Source: Paraglaciecola sp. L3A3
GTDB taxonomy: Bacteria; Pseudomonadota; Gammaproteobacteria; Enterobacterales; Alteromonadaceae
Length of the DNA: 64,000 nt
Assembly: GCF_009796765.1 (NCBI RefSeq)
Contig: NZ_CP047023.1
Span: 4,881,501 to 4,945,500, forward strand
Direction: 5' to 3'
Shown: positions 26,035 to 34,695 of the stretch, in pieces
Position numbering within the stretch: position 1 is the first letter of the stretch
Layout of the letters: each line of letters starts with the position of its first letter
The notes under the pieces: generated by a model
The model's input: only the letters and a program-made list of their open reading frames with translations
What the model was told of the DNA's origin: nothing
Databases searched by the model: none
Program-made: the position numbers and the translations under genes

Positions 26035-27233
26035 TAAAACACCCACTCAATAGCAAGCTGATACAAGATAGCTTCACCATCAAATCCACCTAAGTCTTTC
26101 ACCGCATAATCATTACTAATTTCGTCATTAGCTTCAACATAGGTCACTTCTGTTTTGAGAGCCAAGTTTGACAAAACATCCCAGCGAAGACCAATTTTGG
26201 TTCCTGCAGATTTATCATCAGGAAACTGAGCTAATGCCCCAAGATAAGTAGCCGCCAGTACGTCTAGTTCCGGAGAGACACCAAATGGAATTTCGTTTGC
26301 AAGGTGATCAAAATGAAGATCTTTTTTTCCGTAAGAGATATATAGAGTGTAAGGATAAAAGTTATAGCCAGCAGAAATATAAAAACTATCAATGTCTGCG
26401 ACTAAACCACCTTCACCGACCATTTTGGCAATTTCACTACGCACAAAATAATTTAAATTTTCATAGTTTGCACTAAATTGGTAAAACTCAATAAGCCCGT
26501 TAGCATTCAGCCAATCAGCGCTTTGGGTAAAGCCGACTTGCCGTAATAGCTGACTAAACAGTTCCGCTTCATCTTGTTCAATATTAACATCGCCCTGATT
26601 ATAAGAGGCTCGCAAGCTGAAATTTTTATATGCTACAGTGGCATTGATACCAACTAGGCCTATGACTTTTGTATTTATCTCTTGAGTACTCAAGTAAATT
26701 TTGTCGTCGAACCGTCCCCAGTAACCTTCATAATTAATCAACCAATCGTTGATCGCAAACTGGTAGTTAGCCAAAATACCATCAAAAGTTGAAAAGAAAG
26801 CAGTATCATAAAATTGTTGTGGCAACGTCAGCCAAGGATAAGCAAAACCAACATCCAAACTATCACTATAGTTAAAAAAGGGGATACGCTGCCTGCCGAG
26901 TTTAACTTGCAATGCATTATTAGGATGGTAGGTAAGATATAACCATTGCAGCCCAGAATTACGCTGGTCCTCTGTATATCCTACAAATTGGCTAGTAAGT
27001 GAGAAACTATCACTTAAATGATAATCAGCTTGCAAACCAAGCAGTGATTGTTGATCTAAGCTAATACTATTGTCATAACCGACATATTCGGCGTTTTTAT
27101 CATCTAAGTGGCCTAACACCAATCGGGCAAATCCAGAAAACTGCAATTTGTCATCTGCAGCAGAGGCCACAGGGCTGATGCCAAGCAAAATAAGTATCAA
27201 ACCAGCAGTACTTAAGATAAATCTAATATTCAA
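26034..27233 (-). CDS. Porin-like outer-membrane beta-barrel (array unit 1)
   Basis: 399 residues from a TTG at 27233; no ATG is available and the ribosome site is weak, so the start is tentative. The signal peptide ends ASA before ADDKLQFSGFARLVLGHLDDKNAEYVGYDNSISLDQQSLLGLQADYH. The block WLYLTYHPNNALQVKLGRQRIPFFNYSDSLDVGFAYPWLTLPQQFYD and C-terminal LAIEWVF match the other units. It is the promoter-proximal gene of the leftward array and is divergent from maeB across 242 bp. I looked there for a Pho-type box and found none that convinced. Confidence 0.84.
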   Translation of the reverse strand: MNIRFILSTAGLILILLGISPVASAADDKLQFSGFARLVLGHLDDKNAEYVGYDNSISLDQQSLLGLQADYHLSDSFSLTSQFVGYTEDQRNSGLQWLYLTYHPNNALQVKLGRQRIPFFNYSDSLDVGFAYPWLTLPQQFYDTAFFSTFDGILANYQFAINDWLINYEGYWGRFDDKIYLSTQEINTKVIGLVGINATVAYKNFSLRASYNQGDVNIEQDEAELFSQLLRQVGFTQSADWLNANGLIEFYQFSANYENLNYFVRSEIAKMVGEGGLVADIDSFYISAGYNFYPYTLYISYGKKDLHFDHLANEIPFGVSPELDVLAATYLGALAQFPDDKSAGTKIGLRWDVLSNLALKTEVTYVEANDEISNDYAVKDLGGFDGEAILYQLAIEWVF

Positions 27234-27475
27234 AATATAGGAGATTCTATTTAGAGTAATTAATTACCAACAAACATACTACGAGACAATATAGAGTCAA
27301 CAATTATCATAATTATGATGCAATAAAATAGTAGCAATTAGGCTAGAAAATTCAATAGGCTGCCCTTTAACACCTATGTTACATTCAGTTAATAATAGCG
27401 AATTACCTAAAAGACACTAAGTTCTCAATGTAATTAGCACTAAAACCAACCTGACTATAAGGATGAAATGCAGAC

Positions 27476-28717
27476 ATGTCTGATTTTCGCCAAAAAGCAC
27501 TCGATTACCACACGTTTCCAGTAGCTGGAAAAATTTGTATAGAACTCACCAAGCCAGCAGAAACTGTTGACGATTTAGCCTTAGCTTATAGTCCTGGTGT
27601 CGCTGAACCTGTTAGAGAAATTGCAAACAATCCAGACGCCGCATACCAATACACAGGTAAAGGCAATTTAGTTGCAGTAATTTCTAACGGCACAGCCATT
27701 TTAGGTTTAGGTAATTTAGGCCCTTTAGCTTCAAAACCAGTTATGGAGGGTAAAGCATTACTGTTTAAACGTTTTGCTGGCATCGACTCAATTGATATCG
27801 AAGTGGACAATAAAAGTACTGAAGATTTTATCAACACAGTAGCTAACATTGCAGATACCTTTGGCGGAATCAACCTTGAAGATATCAAGGCTCCTGAGTG
27901 TTTTGAAATTGAGCAAGAGTTAATCAAACGCTGTAAGGTGCCCGTTTTTCATGATGATCAACACGGTACAGCTATTGTTACAGCCGCCGCTATGCTCAAC
28001 GCATTAGAAATCCAAGGTAAAACTATCTGCCAAGCAACAATAGTATGTTTGGGTGCTGGTGCAGCTGCTACAGCCTGTATGGAATTATTGGTCAAATGTG
28101 GGGCAAAAAGAGAACGTATTTATATGCTTGATCGCAAAGGGGTCATTCATACACGAAGAGACGATTTAACCCCTCACAAAAAGTTATTTGCCAACAATAC
28201 TGATAAACGTACTTTAGAGGATGCCTTAGATGCAGCTGATGTTTTTGTCGGTGTATCAGGCCCTAATTTACTCCCTGCCGAAGCGTTAAAACTGATGGCT
28301 GCTAAACCTATCGTTTTTGCATGCTCTAACCCAGATCCAGAAATAAAACCAGAACTAGCGCACTCAATACGAGCCGATCTAATTATGGCAACAGGTCGTT
28401 CTGATTATCCCAATCAAGTTAACAATGTCTTGTGTTTCCCCTTTATTTTCAGAGGTGCATTAGATGTTAGGGCATCACAAATTAATGACGAGATGAAAAT
28501 AGCTGCTGTAGACGCAATTCGTCAGATAACGAAAGAAGAGGTGCCTAAAGAAGTGCTTGAGGCTAGTAATGTTGCTGAACTGAACTTCGGCAAGGATTAT
28601 ATTATTCCTAAACCCATGGATCCACGTTTATTACAAAAAGTTGCTAAGGCTGTGGCCCAAGCGGCTATTGACTCAGGTGTAGCTGCGATTAAAGAATTGC
28701 CTTCTAGCTACAATTAA
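27476..28717 (+). CDS. maeB: Malic enzyme (short form)
   Basis: 413 residues covering only the malic-enzyme part of MaeB, without the C-terminal phosphotransacetylase-like domain of E. coli MaeB. Visible marks are AYSPGVAEPVREI, the NLVAVISNGTAILGLGNLGPLASKPVMEGK block, metal-site residues in NLEDIKAPECFEIE and VFHDDQHGTAIV, and the nucleotide-binding CLGAGAAATA. The enzyme converts malate to pyruvate and CO2 with NAD(P)+. AAGGATG precedes the start and a terminator follows. Confidence 0.93.
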   Translation: MSDFRQKALDYHTFPVAGKICIELTKPAETVDDLALAYSPGVAEPVREIANNPDAAYQYTGKGNLVAVISNGTAILGLGNLGPLASKPVMEGKALLFKRFAGIDSIDIEVDNKSTEDFINTVANIADTFGGINLEDIKAPECFEIEQELIKRCKVPVFHDDQHGTAIVTAAAMLNALEIQGKTICQATIVCLGAGAAATACMELLVKCGAKRERIYMLDRKGVIHTRRDDLTPHKKLFANNTDKRTLEDALDAADVFVGVSGPNLLPAEALKLMAAKPIVFACSNPDPEIKPELAHSIRADLIMATGRSDYPNQVNNVLCFPFIFRGALDVRASQINDEMKIAAVDAIRQITKEEVPKEVLEASNVAELNFGKDYIIPKPMDPRLLQKVAKAVAQAAIDSGVAAIKELPSSYN

Positions 28718-28724
28718 ACAACGC

Positions 28725-28795
28725 CCCCTCTAAAAATTAACTTAGCTCTAGATAAGCCTAGTTAAGGTTAAATTAATATTTTTAGAGGGGTTTTA
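28725..28795 (+). terminator. Terminator after maeB
   Basis: CCCCTCTAAAAAT (28725-28737) pairs perfectly with ATTTTTAGAGGGG (28778-28790), followed by TTTT. The 40-nt interior can form its own hairpin (TTAACTTAG against CTAGTTAA). The A-rich opposite side could let it act in both directions. Confidence 0.8.
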
Positions 28796-28939
28796 TTACC
28801 CGTTTTCATTCATTTAATCTCCTCACGCTAAAAACCATCACTTCTTTGAACATCTATCATCGTATTAAAAATAGACAGAATTTGGCTCTTGTATTTATTG
28901 TAAGTCGAGTTATTATCAAAATGTTGTTCTGAGGAAATT

Positions 28940-28999
28940 ATGCTACAAATTCACAATATCGAAATTTTAAAGAGTAACTTACTCACCTTACCAAATTAA
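28940..28999 (+). CDS. Possible 19-residue leader or small peptide
   Basis: ATG at 28940 is preceded by GAGGAAATT and encodes MLQIHNIEILKSNLLTLPN before TAA. The stop codon abuts a perfect 10-bp hairpin at 29000-29023, an arrangement like a leader peptide next to an RNA switch or an sRNA end. The nearest gene downstream, rnk, is over 300 bp away, so attenuation of rnk is doubtful. Nothing in the peptide is recognised; it could be chance. Confidence 0.3.
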   Translation: MLQIHNIEILKSNLLTLPN

Positions 29000-29023
29000 G
29001 CCGAACGTATCCTTACGTTCGGC
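29000..29023. other. Perfect 10-bp hairpin
   Basis: GCCGAACGTA and TACGTTCGGC pair around the loop TCCT. No T run follows on the plus strand, so it is not a classic intrinsic terminator. It could end or stabilise a short transcript that includes the 19-codon frame. Confidence 0.6.
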
Positions 29024-29317
29024 CAATATCCCCTATTTGTTCATTTTTAATATTCAGTCCGATTTGAGATTTAGCCGTGCTTTAACGGTTTTACTAAACA
29101 TTAATTTGACCAACAACATCTATGTACATGAGTACTAAACTGTAGCTGGGATTAAGCTCCTTTTTGCAAAAATTAATGACTCAACAACTTAGAATGTTTA
29201 TTTAATAACTGTTAGAAAAAGCACTCTCTAATCGGCTTAAAAGAAACAAAAGTAGTCAATGTATCAAGGGACTTAAATGTACCCCATTGCCTACCCAATC
29301 AATAAAGAAAAAAGACT

Positions 29318-29704
29318 ATGCAAAAACAACCTGACATCATTATTTCAACTGCTGATTTAGCAGAATTAGAATATCAATTAGAACGCTCTAAGCTGCCTGA
29401 AGATTTTGTTCGAGCGATTGAGAATGAATTAGACCGAGCAACCATTTTGCCTTGTAAAGATATGCCGGAAGACGTAGTGGTTATTGGAAGCCAAGTAACC
29501 TTTAAGATTTTAGATACCCAGCGTACTTTTACTAAAACTCTATGTTTACCTGATAACACGATTAAATTCGAAGATAGTATTTCTGTATTTGCCCCTATAG
29601 GTTCAGCATTGATTGGATTACGAACAGGCCAATGTATTTCTTGGCAAACCCAACGAGGAAAACAATCGGTAGAAATAATTCAAGTTAATAACCCTATATA
29701 TTAG
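29318..29704 (+). CDS. rnk: Rnk, nucleoside diphosphate kinase regulator (GreA-like)
   Basis: 128 residues. An N-terminal short coiled-coil region (IISTADLAELEYQLERSKLPEDFVRAIENELDRATI) precedes a GreA/Rnk C-terminal FKBP-like fold with VVIGSQVTFKI and SVFAPIGSALIGLRTGQCISW. Rnk binds RNA polymerase and influences nucleotide-kinase expression. The length is close to E. coli Rnk (136). It lies upstream of gdhA on the same strand, separated by a hairpin. Confidence 0.9.
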   Translation: MQKQPDIIISTADLAELEYQLERSKLPEDFVRAIENELDRATILPCKDMPEDVVVIGSQVTFKILDTQRTFTKTLCLPDNTIKFEDSISVFAPIGSALIGLRTGQCISWQTQRGKQSVEIIQVNNPIY

Positions 29705-29714
29705 CTAAAACATA

Positions 29715-29744
29715 AAGGGATTAAATCTTTTGCTTTAATCCCTT
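29715..29744. terminator. Hairpin after rnk, possible terminator
   Basis: AAGGGATTAAA and TTTAATCCCTT form a perfect 11-bp stem around a TCTTTTGC loop, 11 bp after the rnk stop. It is followed by GAAAAAA rather than T residues, so termination on the plus strand would be weak or factor-dependent. Confidence 0.5.
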
Positions 29745-29788
29745 GAAAAAAAGAGATTAAAACAGTTTATCTGAGCGTTTTGCTCTGA

Positions 29789-31168
<1,380 letters not shown>

Positions 31169-31210
31169 GTTTTATCCGGTACCTCTTCGTGGGTATCGGT
31201 TATTTAATAA

Positions 31211-31262
31211 CAACACCAATAAAAAAATGAACTCTTATCGAGAATTTAATGGAATGGGTATA
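31211..31262. repeat. 52-bp interspersed repeat, copy A
   Basis: It begins CAACACCAATAAA and ends CGAGAATTTAATGGAATGGGTATA. It aligns without gaps to 37336-37387 and more loosely to 48898-48953. The CCAAT/ATTGG-like ends suggest a short imperfect palindromic element. It lies just downstream of gdhA. Confidence 0.7.
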
Positions 31263-31378
31263 ACGTTACTATTACCTAGAGTTCTGATTATTTAAAATTC
31301 GAAAAGATTGGTAACCGCTTTTTATTCACGTAACAATAATAAGCCAGAGATGAGCAATAATTATATGGAAAGTAAATT

Positions 31379-32092
31379 TTGACTAATAAAAATAAAAAAC
31401 AAGCTTGGGTTAAAGAAAGTAAATTTGGAGATTGGTTTCTTGATACGAATACTTGGGTCGTGCATGTACTTAAAAGGGCACTAAATGATTTACAACAATT
31501 AATCCCGATTGATAAACCGCAAAATTTTGATGTGATTTTAGATATAGGCACTGGATTTGGCCATTCTCTGCTGGAACTAGATTCTCGATTTTCTCCCTCT
31601 TCAATTGTGGCATTAGATGTTGACCCTGATGTTGTCAATAAAGCAAAAAATAATGCCGAACAATGCTCAAGCGATATTAAATTTTTAGTCTGCAATGCGG
31701 CAGAGATAGATTTAGCCGATAATTCAATAGATATGATTTTTTGCCACCAAACCTTCCATCACATTGTTGACCAAGAGTCGGCAATCAAAGAGTTTTATCG
31801 GGTATTAAAACCTGGTGGCTGTGTGTTGTTTGCAGAGTCTTGTCGCCGTTACATTCATTCATTTATTATCAAGTTACTTTTTCGCCATCCTATGAGTGTG
31901 CAAAAAACCGACCTTGAGTATTTAACTCTGATTAAAAATGCAAATTTTTTAGTGAATGAAAGTAGTGTATCTACACCTTTTTTATGGTGGTCAAGAGAAG
32001 ACTTGGGAATATGGGAAACCATCACAGGCAAAGTCGAAGATCCAAAAACCCGTGAAGAAACACTTATCAACGCTGTTTTCTATAAACCTTAG
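31379..32092 (+). CDS. Class I SAM-dependent methyltransferase
   Basis: 237 residues from a TTG at 31379 with GGAA 8 nt upstream. The SAM-binding motif I is VILDIGTGFGHSLLELD, the acidic loop ALDVDPDVV, and later motifs are FHHIVDQESAIKEFYRVLKPGGCVLFAE. This is the UbiE/arsenite-type fold. Methyl acceptor is unknown. No operon partner: the next gene begins 114 bp later and is unrelated. A possible alternative start is not obvious because the only close ATG (31365) is out of frame. Confidence 0.8.
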   Translation: MTNKNKKQAWVKESKFGDWFLDTNTWVVHVLKRALNDLQQLIPIDKPQNFDVILDIGTGFGHSLLELDSRFSPSSIVALDVDPDVVNKAKNNAEQCSSDIKFLVCNAAEIDLADNSIDMIFCHQTFHHIVDQESAIKEFYRVLKPGGCVLFAESCRRYIHSFIIKLLFRHPMSVQKTDLEYLTLIKNANFLVNESSVSTPFLWWSREDLGIWETITGKVEDPKTREETLINAVFYKP

Positions 32093-32206
32093 ATTAATTT
32101 TTCTAATAAGAATCAGTGCTTTTTTGCAGCTTATGAATCATTAGATAATTTTCGACTACTATTAACCTTATTAAATATAAGGTTAATGTGGATCACGGAT
32201 TAATGT

Positions 32207-33064
32207 ATGAATCGAATGTTATGCGCTTTGCTGTTAGTTATTGGTTTGCTCATAACCCATGATTGCCAAGCGCTCAATATTACCTATATGGGTTTAGGTG
32301 CCGGAAGAGATCAATATTTTACCGATCTTTTAACTGCAGCATTAAAGCATGCTGAAGGTGGCCCTCATAAAGTTGCACGCTACATACATGACCTTCCCCA
32401 CCATAGATCATTCTACTTTCTAGAAAAAAACCAAGATATAGATTTGGTTATTGCTTACGCTACAACAGAACGGCACGAAAAATATTTAGCCTTGCCCATC
32501 CCGCTAATGAAAGGCATCAATGGTTGGCGAGTGTCCTTCGTGCACAAGGACAATGTGGATATATTCAAAGAAGTAAAAAGTTTAAAAGCACTTAAAAAAT
32601 TTATCCCCGGTCAATTTCATGCTTGGACAGATGCAAAAATATTAGCTGAAAATGGTTTAATTCCCGCCACTAGTTCTGAGTTTTTAGGTCTGTATGCATT
32701 GTTAGATAAAAAACGAATCGATTATTACCCGCGTTTTTTTGGCGAAATAGACCTAGAACTCAACAACCCTGGCTTAAAAATAGGGCCACTCAAAAACTTG
32801 TTAGCCGACCCTCACATTATATTAATCTACCCTACTGCTTTTCATTTTTACGCGAATAAACAAAATGATAAATTATTTGAATTACTGTTAAATGGATTCG
32901 ATAAAATTATCGCCAATGGTACTTTTGATAATATATTCCAGCAATATTTTGGCTCAGCTCTAGACAAAGTCCGCAGTGAAAAACGCCAAGTATTTTATTT
33001 ACAAAATTCCTTTTTACCGCCCATTAACCCAGCCAGAGAAAAGCAATTATTAGAAAAATACTAA
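32207..33064 (+). CDS. Exported solute-binding-like protein
   Basis: 285 residues with a signal peptide ending CQA (~residue 22). The mature part LNITYMGLGAGRDQYFTDLLTAALKHAEGGPHKV and the later DLVIAYATTERHEKYLALPIPLMKGINGWRVSFVH fit the extracellular solute-binding family 3 style used without dedicated transporters in many marine gammaproteobacteria. No permease or ATPase is adjacent. The same-strand sugar kinase 93 bp downstream might be related, but this is not shown. Ligand unknown. Confidence 0.7.
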   Translation: MNRMLCALLLVIGLLITHDCQALNITYMGLGAGRDQYFTDLLTAALKHAEGGPHKVARYIHDLPHHRSFYFLEKNQDIDLVIAYATTERHEKYLALPIPLMKGINGWRVSFVHKDNVDIFKEVKSLKALKKFIPGQFHAWTDAKILAENGLIPATSSEFLGLYALLDKKRIDYYPRFFGEIDLELNNPGLKIGPLKNLLADPHIILIYPTAFHFYANKQNDKLFELLLNGFDKIIANGTFDNIFQQYFGSALDKVRSEKRQVFYLQNSFLPPINPAREKQLLEKY

Positions 33065-33157
33065 TACCAATGGCTGTTAATAATTGAGTACAATACCTTA
33101 TGCTATAAAATTCAAACCTGAGCTAAAAACAACAATTATAAGGATCAATAAGAATTT

Positions 33158-34036
33158 ATGTCGGCAATCAATTCAACACCCTCGCCCTTATATTATGTAG
33201 GGGTTGACGGCGGCGGCACTCATTGTCGTGCAAGTATTTATGATAATAATTTAAATCTCATCGGCAGAGGGCATGGCGGACCAGCCAATCCAGTAAATGG
33301 GCTTGAAATTGCTCAACGCTCTATAATGCAATCAATAGATCAAGCCATCACTCACTCTGGAATTAAGTGTTCATACTCGCACTTAATTGTTGGAGCAGGT
33401 TTAGCAGGCTTACATTTACCTAGCCTGCACAAGGCTATGTCTAGTTGGTCACATCCTTTTAAATATTTAGCTATAACTGATGATGCGCATATTGCAGTTT
33501 TAGGGGCTCATAATGGCAACAACGGCGCGATAATAATTTTAGGTACAGGTTTTAGTGCAGTAGGCATTAAAGATGAAAAACAAGTTTCTATAGGCGGTTA
33601 TGGTTTTCCCATTAACGCTGTCTGTAGCGGCTCATGGTTCGGCTTAGAAATAATTAAAGCGGTTTTATTGGATTTCGATCAAATTGGCCCAGAAACATCA
33701 ATGACAAAGGCTGTGATTGCAGACGAATCACCCATTGAATTAGCCACTCGTTTAAACAACGGCAAAGCATTTGAGTTTGCTAAGTACGCCCCTCTTGTAT
33801 TTAAACATGCTAAAAATGGTGATGTACTGGCTCAAAATATAATAAAGCTAGGCACCTCGACCATTAATAAAGTCATTGAAAAGTTCATATCCGAAGAAAT
33901 TGAAGCCATTTCATTTGTTGGTGGCGTAGCACCACACATAGTGGAATGTTTAGATAATAAAAACAAACAGTACATAGTGCCTTGCCATGAATCCCCTGAA
34001 TATGGTGCTATGATATTCGCTAAACAGAAGATGTAA
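33158..34036 (+). CDS. BadF/BadG-type ATPase, glucosamine kinase-like
   Basis: 292 residues of the ASKHA fold. The phosphate-1 motif is YYVGVDGGGTHCRASIYD, with an adenosine-region IILGTGFSAVGI and SFVGGVAPHIVECL near the end. The GHGGPANPVNG and SWSHPFKYLAITDDAHIAVLGAH segments resemble Vibrio glucosamine kinase GspK. The likely reaction is ATP-dependent phosphorylation of GlcN or GlcNAc in chitin-sugar use. Other amino-sugar or unrelated BadF-family substrates cannot be excluded. No chitinase genes are visible nearby. Confidence 0.8.
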   Translation: MSAINSTPSPLYYVGVDGGGTHCRASIYDNNLNLIGRGHGGPANPVNGLEIAQRSIMQSIDQAITHSGIKCSYSHLIVGAGLAGLHLPSLHKAMSSWSHPFKYLAITDDAHIAVLGAHNGNNGAIIILGTGFSAVGIKDEKQVSIGGYGFPINAVCSGSWFGLEIIKAVLLDFDQIGPETSMTKAVIADESPIELATRLNNGKAFEFAKYAPLVFKHAKNGDVLAQNIIKLGTSTINKVIEKFISEEIEAISFVGGVAPHIVECLDNKNKQYIVPCHESPEYGAMIFAKQKM

Positions 34037-34179
34037 AATTAACAGTAAACTGGCGTAAGCCAATTGCCTAACCAACTAATTGTTACACGAAAATAGCATA
34101 AATAGTTGTTCACAAAACATTTGTAGTTATAATCTGTCCTAGAATTTAAAGGTAACTGCGAACTGATTTGGAGAATGTT

Positions 34180-34575
34180 GTGAAATTTAAAGCCTTTCTA
34201 TATGCGTGCTTTGGTATATTGTGTGCTTTCAGTGCATCTGCACAAGATATGACAGATGATGAAATCAAGTCACGTATTCAACCTATAGGTCAGGTATATG
34301 TTGCTGGGGCAGTCGCTGAATCTGCATCTAGCGGCCCTCGCTCTGGTGTGGATATATACAATAAAACCTGTGTAGCATGTCACTCTGTAGGTGTATTAAA
34401 TGCACCTAAATTTCAAAATGCAGGAGATTGGTCTCCGCGTCTTGAAAAAGGTTTTGATACTGTATGGAAAAATGCAATTAATGGTATTGGTGGCATGCCC
34501 CCTAAAGGCACATGTGGAGATTGCTCAGACGACGAATTAAAAGCGGCTATAGAGCATATGATTGAGGGTATTTGA
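34180..34575 (+). CDS. Cytochrome c5-type protein
   Basis: 131 residues from a GTG at 34180, 6 nt after GGAG; a TTG at 34168 overlaps this ribosome site. A signal peptide (~residues 1-21, ending ASA) is followed by one heme site CVACH (~residue 67) and a distal Met in GIGGMPPKGTCGDCSDDELKAAIEHM. The CGDC pair in the Met loop is typical of cytochrome c5. It is a periplasmic electron carrier. A strong terminator follows. Confidence 0.92.
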   Translation: MKFKAFLYACFGILCAFSASAQDMTDDEIKSRIQPIGQVYVAGAVAESASSGPRSGVDIYNKTCVACHSVGVLNAPKFQNAGDWSPRLEKGFDTVWKNAINGIGGMPPKGTCGDCSDDELKAAIEHMIEGI

Positions 34576-34598
34576 TTTAAATTATCAGAAAATCCCAT

Positions 34599-34627
34599 AA
34601 AAAGGCCACCTAATAGTGGCCTTTTTT
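34599..34627 (+). terminator. Terminator after cytochrome c5
   Basis: AAAAAGGCCAC, loop CTAATA and GTGGCCTTTTTT form a GC-rich stem with a run of six T. It is an intrinsic terminator in the plus direction and has an A run on the other side. Confidence 0.92.
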
Positions 34628-34695
34628 GTTTGAATGGTTTACTTTTGAGAGCTTAATATTTCGTCATAAAATAATAAAGCGAAGCCCGAGCACTA

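Larger units (their letters stand above)
28796..29317. other. Gene-poor interval between maeB and rnk
   Basis: No open frame of normal gene size. It holds a 19-codon frame with a good ribosome site (28940-28999), a perfect 10-bp hairpin directly after its stop (29000-29023), and otherwise AT-rich sequence without clear repeats. The rnk promoter presumably lies in the last 150 bp, but no convincing -35/-10 pair was picked. Confidence 0.6.

Noticed and set aside
18784..27233. Complete phosphate ABC transporter (Pst) locus
   Set aside because: The PBP-like proteins are only ~138 residues and no PstA, PstC, PstB or PhoU gene is present. Only fold resemblance remains.
20847..27233. CRISPR array or short tandem repeats in the porin array
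   Set aside because: Repetition is at whole-gene scale with diverged copies, not short direct repeats with spacers.
27234..27475. Pho box upstream of the porin array
   Set aside because: A weak TTACATTCAGTTAATAA stretch does not match the repeated CTGTCAT consensus well enough to claim regulation by PhoB.
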